A stretch of DNA of 64,000 nucleotides from Mixta sp. Marseille-Q2659 (GTDB lineage: Bacteria > Pseudomonadota > Gammaproteobacteria > Enterobacterales > Enterobacteriaceae): the NCBI RefSeq assembly GCF_940807255.1, contig NZ_CALNWY010000005.1, forward strand, positions 124,001-188,000. Direction: 5' to 3'. Positions 55,774 through 63,853 of this stretch are shown here, one piece after another. Position 1 is the stretch's first letter, and the number at the start of each line of letters is the position of its first letter. Made by a program: the position numbers and the translations under genes. The notes under the pieces are model-generated. The model was not told the origin of the DNA, did no database searches, and saw only the letters and a list, made by a program, of their open reading frames with translations.

Positions 55774-56697
55774 TTATGAAGACATATCGCCTGTATCCAT
55801 GTTTTCGACCCTGCTTTGCAAAAAATCAATAAATGCCCGCACTTTTTCTGGCACATGCCGTGTATTAGGATAGAGCGCGTAAATACCTTGCCGGGGAAAA
55901 TGATGGTCTGGCAGTAACCGAACCAAATTTCCTTTGGCCACTTCATCTTTTACCAGCCAGCCGGGTAAAATCGCGACGCCAGCGCCTTCGAGGGTAAAAG
56001 ACAGTAATGAAGAGGCGCTGTCGGTCATAATCGTGGCGGGGTTATGGGCGCTAAAAACCACATTTTCTCCTTCTGGTGTGGTTACCTGCCAGCTCAATGG
56101 CGTGGATAAACGGCTGTGAGCAATCCATTTCGCCCTGGCAAGCTGTGCCAGTTCCGCGACATACATCTCCCCCAACGTATTCAGATAGTCAGGCGAAGCG
56201 ACCGGATAAATATCAAACCGATCAATGAGACGGGCGTGGTAACTGGAATCGGCAAGATGGCCAAGCCGTATCGCGACATCAAAACGGCCAGAAATGAGAT
56301 TATCATTTTGGGATGATGAAACATGTTGTATACGCACCTGCGGATGGCAGGCACTGAAGGCAGCCAGTGCCGGGACAACGACGCGCACGCCATATTCCGA
56401 TGTTGTAGTAATTCTGAGTGAACCGCTTAATCCTGAGTGATCGCTACGAATATCGTCCAGGACACGTTCGGCATCCTGAAGGAGGCATAGACAGTGCTGG
56501 TAAAATCTTACACCGGTATCCGTAGTTGAAACGTGCCTGGTGCTTCTGGATAGTAATGAGACGCCCAACTCTTTTTCCAGCATTTTAATATTAGAGCTGA
56601 CGACCGCTTTAGTCAGACCCAGCGTCTGGGCTGCGTCGGTAAAACTTCCCGCCTCAACTACTGCAACAAAGATTGCTGCACGTTGCATGTTAATCAT
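55774..56697 (-). CDS. LysR-family regulator, divergent to an efflux operon
   Basis: A 307-residue LysR protein: helix-turn-helix at residues about 1-62 (FVAVVEAGSFTDAAQTLGLT, VVSSNIKMLEKELGVSLLSR) and a ligand-binding domain that ends PNTRHVPEKVRAFIDFLQ, as in the DmlR/YhjC-like group. It is divergent to a DHA2 efflux pump and SnoaL-like gene, with a 25-bp palindrome between, so it probably controls them and itself. Effector unknown. Confidence 0.88.
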   Translation of the reverse strand: MINMQRAAIFVAVVEAGSFTDAAQTLGLTKAVVSSNIKMLEKELGVSLLSRSTRHVSTTDTGVRFYQHCLCLLQDAERVLDDIRSDHSGLSGSLRITTTSEYGVRVVVPALAAFSACHPQVRIQHVSSSQNDNLISGRFDVAIRLGHLADSSYHARLIDRFDIYPVASPDYLNTLGEMYVAELAQLARAKWIAHSRLSTPLSWQVTTPEGENVVFSAHNPATIMTDSASSLLSFTLEGAGVAILPGWLVKDEVAKGNLVRLLPDHHFPRQGIYALYPNTRHVPEKVRAFIDFLQSRVENMDTGDMSS

Positions 56698-56719
56698 TTT
56701 TTATGCTCTTTTATGTAAC

Positions 56720-56744
56720 AACTGTCAAAATTTTTTTGACAGTT
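56720..56744. promoter_or_regulatory. 25-bp palindromic operator between LysR and efflux genes
   Basis: Perfect 11-bp arms AACTGTCAAAA and TTTTGACAGTT around TTT, in the 105-bp divergent spacer. The symmetry is unusually complete for a chance match. It is probably the operator of the adjacent LysR protein, though the half-site TGTCA/TGACA is also seen upstream of yghU. Confidence 0.65.
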
Positions 56745-56802
56745 TAACAACGGAGAGGAAATTTATCCCGATTTCCGCAGCTTTTATACTGCGCGTCTTG
56801 TG

Positions 56803-58200
56803 ATGTCCTTTTCTGAGAACAGAATGAATTATCGTGTGCGCGTTACCATCGTATATCTGCTGGGATTTTTTATTGATTTGGTAAACATGTTTATCGCCAA
56901 CGTCGCTTATCCTGATATTGCGCGACGTTTTGATGCCACTGTCAGCGAGGTGGCATGGATAAGTAATGGCTACATCTTAGGCCTGACACTTGTGATACCC
57001 CTCAGCAGCTGGCTGGCAAGACGCGCTGGCGCTAAACGTCTTTTCATGTTTTCCCTGCTTATTTTCATTGCTGGCACCTGTGGCGTTGGGGCGTCATCAT
57101 CAATTTCACAACTTATTGCATGGCGTTGGATACAGGGCATTGGTGGTGGATTACTTATCCCTGTCGGTCAGGCAATGACCTATGCATTCTATCAGAGTCA
57201 TGAACGCGCAAAGCTCTCTTCAGTTGTGATGCTGATTGCTCTGCTGGCTCCGGCATTGTCTCCCGCAATGGGAGGATTTCTGGTCGATAGCCTCAGTTGG
57301 CGCTGGGTATTTCTGGCAAGCCTGCCGTTGGCCGTTGTTGCCCTGATATTGGCCGGGTTCTGGCTCAAAACTGATGCGCGGGAGGAATCACGCGAGCGGT
57401 TAGATATGTTGGGTTTGGTGAGTGGATGCGCCGCATTAACCCTGGTGCTACTGGGGCTGACATATCTGGGCGAGCCCAATCATATTTTTTATGGAGCCTT
57501 GATACTGACTGCCGGCATATTTTGCCTGGCTGGCTATGTATGGCATGCCCTGACAAAAAGCAGCCCGTTGTTAAATCTGCGGCTGGTCAGGGATCCGCTC
57601 CTGCATACAGCAATGCTGATTTATCAGTTTGTACCAGGCGTATTTACCGGTGTGAATATGCTCAGCATGCTCTATCTGCAGAATCAGCTCGGCATGCGTG
57701 CCAGCTTTGTCGGCGCGATGATGCTGCCATGGTCACTGGCCTCTTTTGCAGCAATCAGTATGACAGGGAAAAAGTTCAATATATGGGGACCACGCCCCCT
57801 GTTTATAACGGGTTGTCTGGTTAGCTCTTTCGGTATTGGTCTACTGGCTCTGACTGGCCACACTATGGATGTGCCAGTTTGTGTAATGGCGTTCACGTTG
57901 ATGGGTTTTGGCAGTAGCCTGTGTAGCAGCACAGCACAAAGTTCCGCCTTCATCCAGATAGCAGACCGCGAACTTGCTGATGCCAGCGCGCTGTGGAATA
58001 TCAATCGTCAGCTCAGCTTCTGTCTTGGCGTCACCTTGCTCAATCTTCTGTTTAATCTGATCGCCAATACCGGCCTGCCCACAGAAGAGGCTTATCATCT
58101 TTGCTTTGTATTAGCAGCATGCAGCGCCGTTATTCCCATGCTGTGCTGTTATCGCCTAAATAATCAACGCGTTATATTTCTGGTTAATCAGGAGCAGTAA
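56803..58200 (+). CDS. DHA2-type MFS efflux transporter
   Basis: About 465 residues with 13 to 14 hydrophobic segments, of the EmrB/QacA drug:H+ antiporter group. Family features: FFIDLVNMFIANVAYPDIAR in helix 1, VAWISNGYILGLTLVIPLSS, RRAGAKRLFMFSLLIF and the helix-5 motif WIQGIGGGLLIPVGQAM. It would expel small organic compounds. Start is uncertain: GTG 56800, ATG 56803 or ATG 56824 (MNYRVRV, with GAGAA upstream). The stop overlaps the next gene's ATG (TAATG). Low G+C relative to the backbone suggests recent arrival. Confidence 0.88.
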   Translation: MSFSENRMNYRVRVTIVYLLGFFIDLVNMFIANVAYPDIARRFDATVSEVAWISNGYILGLTLVIPLSSWLARRAGAKRLFMFSLLIFIAGTCGVGASSSISQLIAWRWIQGIGGGLLIPVGQAMTYAFYQSHERAKLSSVVMLIALLAPALSPAMGGFLVDSLSWRWVFLASLPLAVVALILAGFWLKTDAREESRERLDMLGLVSGCAALTLVLLGLTYLGEPNHIFYGALILTAGIFCLAGYVWHALTKSSPLLNLRLVRDPLLHTAMLIYQFVPGVFTGVNMLSMLYLQNQLGMRASFVGAMMLPWSLASFAAISMTGKKFNIWGPRPLFITGCLVSSFGIGLLALTGHTMDVPVCVMAFTLMGFGSSLCSSTAQSSAFIQIADRELADASALWNINRQLSFCLGVTLLNLLFNLIANTGLPTEEAYHLCFVLAACSAVIPMLCCYRLNNQRVIFLVNQEQ

Positions 58201-58595
58201 TGAATCGTTATTTTAAAGAAGTGCTGGATGCCCACGTATTAATCCAGAACTGGCTAGGTGATGCTGATGCACATGCCGATATTTGTGAAAAATTACTGTC
58301 ACGCTTCAGCCCGAAATTCTCAATGGTGACACCGGGTGGAGTCTTGCTCGATTTTGCCGCATTAAAGGCTTTTTTCTGTACTCAACGTGGTGCCCGTCAG
58401 GGGCTGAATATTGAAATTACCGGTATGCAGGTTATTGCTGAAAATGAAAGGGGGGCCACTGTCATTTATAAAGAATTACAGCAATTGCCCGGACAGGAAG
58501 CAACGCTCCGTTTTTCAACAGCTGTGTTTGAATGTGATCATGAGGGTCATGCCATCTGGCGGCATCTTCACGAGACGTCTCTGCCTCAAACTTAG
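58200..58595 (+). CDS. SnoaL/DUF4440-like small protein
   Basis: A 131-residue protein with the cone-shaped alpha+beta-barrel (NTF2-like) pattern: NRYFKEVLDAHVLIQNWLG, FSPKFSMVTPGGVLLDFAAL and a C-terminal WRHLHETSLP strand. Homologues beside transporters are common, but no reaction is known. Translation is coupled to the efflux pump through a TAATG overlap, so it likely handles or senses the pumped compound. Confidence 0.7.
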   Translation: MNRYFKEVLDAHVLIQNWLGDADAHADICEKLLSRFSPKFSMVTPGGVLLDFAALKAFFCTQRGARQGLNIEITGMQVIAENERGATVIYKELQQLPGQEATLRFSTAVFECDHEGHAIWRHLHETSLPQT

Positions 58596-58766
58596 CCGGA
58601 GGTAAACAGAGCTGTTGGCAGCAACATGACGTGTTGTCAGCAATGTCCGCTTCTGGCACATAACCGAGGTTCACTTCAGTAGAGAAGGTGCGGCGCTTTA
58701 TGCGCCGCTGCCATCGATCGTTAACTTATCCTGCAAACTGCTACCCAGCCCGAACCAAATTCATCA

Positions 58767-61700
58767 TCAGAACTGGAATTTCACGCCCAGCGTACCGCGT
58801 GTGTCGCTGTACTTGTGCTGGCCTATCCGCTGACCGACATCGGCCCATAGCGCCAGACGGCTGTTAATTTCTCCTTCGGCACCGATGCGCGCTTCCGCCA
58901 GATTCCGGCTGCCAATCATGGTGTTGTTTTCGCCGTTCATACGCACGCCAAATGCGCGGGTGTGATGAATCCAGTTAGCTTCAACGTAGGGTCGGAAGCT
59001 GTCCGCCATGCCTTTTTCCGGCTTGCCCTTCATCCAGGCACGCATACCCAGTTGTGTCATCACGTTGCCAGAACCGCTGCTGCTAACGTGCGTTCCCTGA
59101 TCTTCTACCAGCGAATCCGCCTGCACATTCATCCATACCGCCTGTCCGCGCGGCTCCAGCCAGTAGCTGAATTTTTCCGTGGTGCCGATTGGGAGCGCAT
59201 AGCCTGCTTCCAGCGAGGCGGTAACGCCGTCGGCGTGATATTTCTCCTCGCGCATCTGATGGCCGGATACCTCATTATGGAACCAGCTGTACTGAACCCA
59301 GCTGTCGACCCAGGCGCCGGTGCGCGTGGCTTCATCGGCAAACCAGGTGCCGTAGAGCCCGACACTGTAGCCATTTACCTGGCCGCGTGAGGTATAGCCA
59401 GTAACCTGAGAGCGCGATTTGTTGTGGTTATGGCCATAGCCTGCCATGACGCCAAGCCGTCCGCCGTCGCGCGCGTTACTGCTCCAGTGCGCCACGTCGC
59501 CGCCAAGCTGTAAGACATAGCTGTTGCTGCGGCTGATCAGCTGGCCGCCTGCCTCTTCGAAGCGGCTGTGCGAACCCGTATTGCGCATCCATAATGTGGT
59601 GGAGTGACGTTCGCCGGTCACATAATCGACATACTCATGTTCGCCCTGCCGATCATGCAGACGGGTCAGAAACAGCGTATTGGCCGCGGTTATGTTGGCG
59701 ATATAGCTGCCGCTTTCCGGGCGATACACTTTGGTATAGTCATAGCGTCCAGAGTTATCGGTATTGCTGCCAGAGCCGTTGGAATTATCGGCATTACCGC
59801 TGTCGCCTGATTCGCCCGCATTACCGGCCTCGTTCGGCGTATCGCTATTACCGGAACCGTTTGATCCTCCCGTATTTCCGCTCTCGCCGGAACCGTTCGA
59901 TCCGCCGGTGCTTCCGCTGCCGCCGGAACCATTCGGGTCGCTGTTGTTTCCGGCGTCAGGGTTATCAGCCGCAGGCGCTGATGCTGCGCCATCGCCTTCC
60001 ACATCCGCCAGGCTGTTGCTCAAATACCAGTTTTTACCTTTTTGCACCAAAGCGTAGTCATACAGCCCAATGCCCAGGCGTCGATCCTGAGTAAATTGCC
60101 CGTCAGATGCGCCGCCCACGGTGATCAGTTCTATTCCCATATCGGTATGATCGCCGTGGCCATATATATGATTAAACTTCACCGTTGTGCTGCCGCTGGT
60201 ATTGCCGGTCACCAACATCCGCTCGCTGGGCGAATCATCATCGCTGTTCAGCGTCACGTTCATTACCAGCGTACCGCCATTGCCGCTATAGTCACCGTTC
60301 ACCGTCAGCGTTTTAAAGGCTGTCCCGGAATCGTTAAGGAAGTTAATGGTGCCGCCGTTGAGCTGCAAATTAGTCAGCGACGAGCTGCCGGTCATATCCC
60401 ATACGCTGCTGGCGCCGTTCAACGCCAGGTTCGTCGTACCGCCGTTCAGTGTGGATAGAGTGCTATAGAGATAAGAATTATCAGCGGTGCGCAGATCGAT
60501 GCTTCCGTTATCCGCCGTCACCGCACCCCACGCCTTAACCTGTTGATCGTTGAGCGCGATCTGGCTGCCGTCACGTGCATAAAATGCGGTTGCATTGTCC
60601 GCATTGCGCAGATCGCCTAAGGTCGTACTGCCGTTCAGATTAATGCTGCTGTTGCCTTCGGCGCCCACGTAAATCAGGGAGTCCGACAACGGTGAATCTT
60701 CGCTTACGGCGACATTAAGCTGGCCGTCGACCACAATGGTAGAAGCGACATCATCACGGCTATTTTTTGCCGTGACAAAACGATCGGTTTCACTAACGCT
60801 GGCGTCGCTATAGAGCGTTAGCCAGCTGTCGCTCAGCCGCACGTTTGCGCCGTCCGCAGCTACCACGCCATTAATGCCGTGCGTGTTGTTCTGGTCTCTG
60901 ACCAACGTCAACGAGGCGCCGCCCTGCAAATCGATATTCGCCAGGCCTGAAGCAGAAGGGCCGCTGGCAGAGATGGCGGTCAGCGCGCCGTTGCCGGAAA
61001 CGGAAAGATCGGTATAGCCGGTGGCGGTGATGCTGCCGCCAGCGGCGACCAGCCCCTGTACGTTAACGTCTTTGCTATTGCTGTTAACCACAACAGAGGC
61101 ATCGCCCACGGCAATGTTCTGGCCGATGGCTTCAACGCCTTTTGCCTCGCCTGCGGCGATAACATTAACGCCCAGATCCTCAAGCTGAATATTAATACTC
61201 TGGCTGTTATTACAGTCGGCTGTTGTTCCGCAGTTAGCGGAGATACCGGTAGCGTTACCGGAGAAATTATTCAGGGTAACGCGCGTCACGCCTGCAAGAT
61301 CGATAAGTTTATTTTCTGCGGATTCGGGCGATGAAATAGCGTTAATGCCATACATCTGGCCCATTGTCTGGCCGTAATTATTATCTGTCGCGTTAATACT
61401 AATATCGGTTCCGTGAATTAAACCGCTCGCTTCGGCCGTTAACAGATTCGCGCTATTTTCAGAAAGTACATGGCTTCCCTGGCCCAAATCAATGGTGCGA
61501 CCATAGGCATGAACAATATATCCAGCCTGTTCCGGCGTAATATTACTGCTATCGATGTTTACGCTGCCATTAACCAGAATATTATCATTGCTGAATATAA
61601 TTGTTGGCGCGGAGGAGGTGCCCGGTCGGCTATCCGCCAGAATGGCAGAAACTTTTTCGCCATCGGCAATTTCCACGTCAGCCGCGCAAATAGAAACCGG

Positions 61701-61769
61701 TAGCAGCGCCAGTGCAACCTGAACGGTAAGTTTTTTCCTGGAAGTACTTAAAACAGCCATAACTCGCAT
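58767..61769 (-). CDS. Type Va autotransporter (pertactin-like passenger)
   Basis: A 1000-residue secreted protein. An N-terminal signal (VQVALALLPVSICA) is followed by a beta-helix passenger of repeated short strands rich in N, S, G and D (residues about 30-590). Then comes a low-complexity linker of G, S, N, E and D (about 595-675, with GGSNGSGESGNTGGSNGSGN) and the C-terminal 12-strand barrel (about 720-1000; TLWMRNTGSHSRFEEAGGQL, GVMAGYGHNHNKSRSQVTGY) ending in F, as needed for BAM insertion. No protease motif is seen, so an adhesin or aggregation role is more likely. It is the largest gene here and is flanked by long spacers. Confidence 0.9.
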   Translation of the reverse strand: MRVMAVLSTSRKKLTVQVALALLPVSICAADVEIADGEKVSAILADSRPGTSSAPTIIFSNDNILVNGSVNIDSSNITPEQAGYIVHAYGRTIDLGQGSHVLSENSANLLTAEASGLIHGTDISINATDNNYGQTMGQMYGINAISSPESAENKLIDLAGVTRVTLNNFSGNATGISANCGTTADCNNSQSINIQLEDLGVNVIAAGEAKGVEAIGQNIAVGDASVVVNSNSKDVNVQGLVAAGGSITATGYTDLSVSGNGALTAISASGPSASGLANIDLQGGASLTLVRDQNNTHGINGVVAADGANVRLSDSWLTLYSDASVSETDRFVTAKNSRDDVASTIVVDGQLNVAVSEDSPLSDSLIYVGAEGNSSINLNGSTTLGDLRNADNATAFYARDGSQIALNDQQVKAWGAVTADNGSIDLRTADNSYLYSTLSTLNGGTTNLALNGASSVWDMTGSSSLTNLQLNGGTINFLNDSGTAFKTLTVNGDYSGNGGTLVMNVTLNSDDDSPSERMLVTGNTSGSTTVKFNHIYGHGDHTDMGIELITVGGASDGQFTQDRRLGIGLYDYALVQKGKNWYLSNSLADVEGDGAASAPAADNPDAGNNSDPNGSGGSGSTGGSNGSGESGNTGGSNGSGNSDTPNEAGNAGESGDSGNADNSNGSGSNTDNSGRYDYTKVYRPESGSYIANITAANTLFLTRLHDRQGEHEYVDYVTGERHSTTLWMRNTGSHSRFEEAGGQLISRSNSYVLQLGGDVAHWSSNARDGGRLGVMAGYGHNHNKSRSQVTGYTSRGQVNGYSVGLYGTWFADEATRTGAWVDSWVQYSWFHNEVSGHQMREEKYHADGVTASLEAGYALPIGTTEKFSYWLEPRGQAVWMNVQADSLVEDQGTHVSSSGSGNVMTQLGMRAWMKGKPEKGMADSFRPYVEANWIHHTRAFGVRMNGENNTMIGSRNLAEARIGAEGEINSRLALWADVGQRIGQHKYSDTRGTLGVKFQF

Positions 61770-62286
61770 CCATAATTTTAATAATAATATCCGCTTCCTT
61801 GCCCGTTCATTTAATTAGCAGGCAAAGAGTATGATGTATGAATTGTCTTCTGATAGTTTCAGAACAGGGGCTATGTAAATAAACGAGTGAAACTAAATAA
61901 TGGTTATCCTTCTGATACTTGTTAGAAATAGCTGGTTATTAAGCGGAGTCATCACAAACCCACTTAGTAAACCTTAGTTACTATATTGATAAAGGCAAAT
62001 TTTCTCTTAAGATTTTTCTTAGTAAGGCGGGCGGCATCATTGTGAGGGCCGACGAACAGCTGCACAGAGCTTATGTGAATTCAGATTAAGTGTTTGAATA
62101 TATTTTATTTAAAGGGGGTGTGTTGCTTAGCATCAAACGGACTGACAGCCTGAGGCGTGTTTAGCGATTTTTGCTGGTTAAGAAAGGTCTGTTGATCGTG
62201 ATTAATATCCGCTCTGTCTGTTTGCTGTAAAAATATCCAATCACAACAAATCCGCTTGTTCAATAAGATGATCTCAGGCACCCGTT
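61770..62286. other. AT-rich spacer upstream of the autotransporter and ygbA
   Basis: About 515 bp without a gene, strongly A/T-rich near the autotransporter start. It must hold both divergent promoters. An AAGATG half-site near 62264 might belong to an NsrR operator for ygbA, but the second half is not visible. Confidence 0.5.
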
Positions 62287-62637
62287 ATGTCAGGTAAACG
62301 CATTCAGAGAGAAAAGCGCACCATTGAAAAAATGATCGCACTGTATAAAGCCGGTTGCCCACAGGCCGAACCTGAGCCGGAACGCTATCAGGCGTTATAC
62401 CGTTATGCGGTTAAACGCCTTGACCGCTGCGCCTTCGGCGAAGAAAAGCCCGCCTGCAAACAGTGTCCGATTCATTGCTATCAGCCCGCGAAGCGCGAGG
62501 AGATGAAGCAAATCATGCGCTGGGCCGGGCCGAGGATGCTCTGGCACCATCCGGTACTGGCGATTCGCCATTTGATTGATGATAAGCGCCCGGTTCCGCC
62601 GATCCCGGAAAAATATCAGCCGAAGAAAAAGCCATAA
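62287..62637 (+). CDS. ygbA: YgbA, nitrous-oxide-stimulated-promoter family protein
   Basis: A 116-residue protein close to E. coli YgbA (117): MSGKRIQREKRTIEKMIALY, the cysteine cluster CAFGEEKPACKQCPIHCYQP (four cysteines that could hold a metal or Fe-S site) and EEMKQIMRWAGPRMLWHHP, ending IPEKYQPKKKP. In E. coli it is induced by nitric oxide through NsrR and helps growth after nitrosative stress. It stands alone here. Confidence 0.93.
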   Translation: MSGKRIQREKRTIEKMIALYKAGCPQAEPEPERYQALYRYAVKRLDRCAFGEEKPACKQCPIHCYQPAKREEMKQIMRWAGPRMLWHHPVLAIRHLIDDKRPVPPIPEKYQPKKKP

Positions 62638-62675
62638 TCCTGCGCTGACGCGCTTAATAAGCGCTGCGGTTCTGC

Positions 62676-63317
62676 TTACACCGTTCCCCAGCCGGTTTGC
62701 TGTATCACCTGTGCGGCCAGCGCATCGACATCGGCGAAGCCTGCGCCGACCGGCCAGGTTATCAGCCGCGCCGGATATTGCCGCACCAGCTGTGGCAAAC
62801 AGGCGTCGTGAAAGCGTTTCAGATCGAGAAAATAGTCGAGCGTATAGGCGGCTTCGCCTGCACGCCCGCGCGCCATACAGCTGGCAAAACAGGCGGCAGG
62901 ATCGCGATCGAGATAAAGCACCACATCAATAGGCGGATAGTCGCTCAGGCAGGCTTTAATCTGATAGTAGTAATCCATATAGATAGCGTCGGGACGCTCG
63001 GTATGCAGAAAGTTGGTGTGGCAGAACACCACATCGCTGTAAAGCGAGCGCTCAATGAGATAATTCCCCTCCGGCAGATCCTTTAACAGCCGTTGCCGCA
63101 TCAGCGTGATATAGAGCTGAAAGCGTATGCGGGCATTGGCGTCACCGGGGCGGCTGGTAAATTCCTGAAGCAGCGCTAAAAAATGCGGATCGGCGTCTAC
63201 CGGCTCTACTAATACCTGCCACTGTTCTCCGGTCAGCGCCGAAATTTTCGCCGCCAGCGGCGCCATTAATGTACTTTTGCCAGCGGCGATATTGGCTTCA
63301 ACTGCAATTATTTTCAT
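62676..63317 (-). CDS. Deoxynucleoside kinase
   Basis: A 213-residue P-loop kinase of the dCK/dGK family. Walker A VEANIAAGKST at residues 6-16, the ERS motif (IERSLYSD, 89-95), and the lid region with arginines (CMARGRAGEAAYTLDYFLDL). It would phosphorylate deoxynucleosides for salvage. Such kinases are not part of the E. coli core genome and are common in phages and Gram-positive bacteria, so gain by transfer is plausible. Which nucleoside it uses cannot be said. Confidence 0.87.
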   Translation of the reverse strand: MKIIAVEANIAAGKSTLMAPLAAKISALTGEQWQVLVEPVDADPHFLALLQEFTSRPGDANARIRFQLYITLMRQRLLKDLPEGNYLIERSLYSDVVFCHTNFLHTERPDAIYMDYYYQIKACLSDYPPIDVVLYLDRDPAACFASCMARGRAGEAAYTLDYFLDLKRFHDACLPQLVRQYPARLITWPVGAGFADVDALAAQVIQQTGWGTV

Positions 63318-63368
63318 TTACTTCCGCTCTGTAAGACTGGTCGTGACGACCGTTGAGGCCACGCTGGA

Positions 63369-63575
63369 TTAGCGCTGCAAAAAACGATGCAGACTTAAGC
63401 GCCTGCGCAGGCTGTCAACGATGCTGTTGCGCAGCAGACGCTGTAAATAATAGCGTTCATTTCCGGCGATCATCGCTTCCACGCCGATTTCTGCCAGCAG
63501 CTCGCTCATCAGCTGAGCGTTTTCGCCACCCGCGCACTTTTCTACCTGTCGCTGTAAATCATCATACCAGGTCAT
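63369..63575 (-). CDS. Small hypothetical protein
   Basis: A 68-residue protein (MTWYDDLQRQVEKCAGGENA at the start, then LMSELLAEIGVEAMIAGN and a basic tail LRRRLSLHRFLQR). Mostly helical and soluble. AAGGGG about 6 nt before ATG 63575 supports that start over the longer frame opening at 63635. No family recognised. It lies upstream of the deoxynucleoside kinase on the same strand (51-bp gap), so they could share a transcript. Confidence 0.6.
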   Translation of the reverse strand: MTWYDDLQRQVEKCAGGENAQLMSELLAEIGVEAMIAGNERYYLQRLLRNSIVDSLRRRLSLHRFLQR

Positions 63576-63686
63576 ATGAACCCCTTTAGCCGGTTGCCTG
63601 AGACGACGAACATCGCCGTCACTCCTTTTTTGCAAGCGGTATGCCAGAATTAAACTATTGAATAATAGGTATTTAAAAAAGCGGGA

Positions 63687-63743
63687 CTGTCATTTTGAGG
63701 GCATCAGGTAAGGTCAAAATGACAGGGATTTGTCATATTGACA
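63687..63743. promoter_or_regulatory. Inverted-repeat cluster upstream of yghU
   Basis: A perfect 12-bp inverted repeat (CTGTCATTTTGA at 63687-63698, TCAAAATGACAG at 63714-63725) encloses 15 bp. It is followed at 63731-63743 by a smaller palindrome TGTCA TAT TGACA. Four copies of the half-site TGTCA/TGACA in 57 bp strongly suggest an operator region for yghU, about 110 bp before its start. The first pair could also form an RNA hairpin. Confidence 0.55.
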
Positions 63744-63853
63744 GGCTGGATGTCAGCAAAGCCAGCACGGTTAAGTTTGTTCAATGCCAACTGCTACACT
63801 CCAGAGCTAAATGTAGTGCGTCGTCTCATCACTTTTATTAAGGACACCACATT

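Noticed and set aside
46146..62286. Genomic island integrated at tRNA-Phe
   Set aside because: No duplicated tRNA 3' end, integrase or transfer genes were found after the tRNA. The mosaic composition alone is not enough.
62230..62286. NsrR operator before ygbA
   Set aside because: Only one AAGATG half-site is visible; the paired half is not recognisable.
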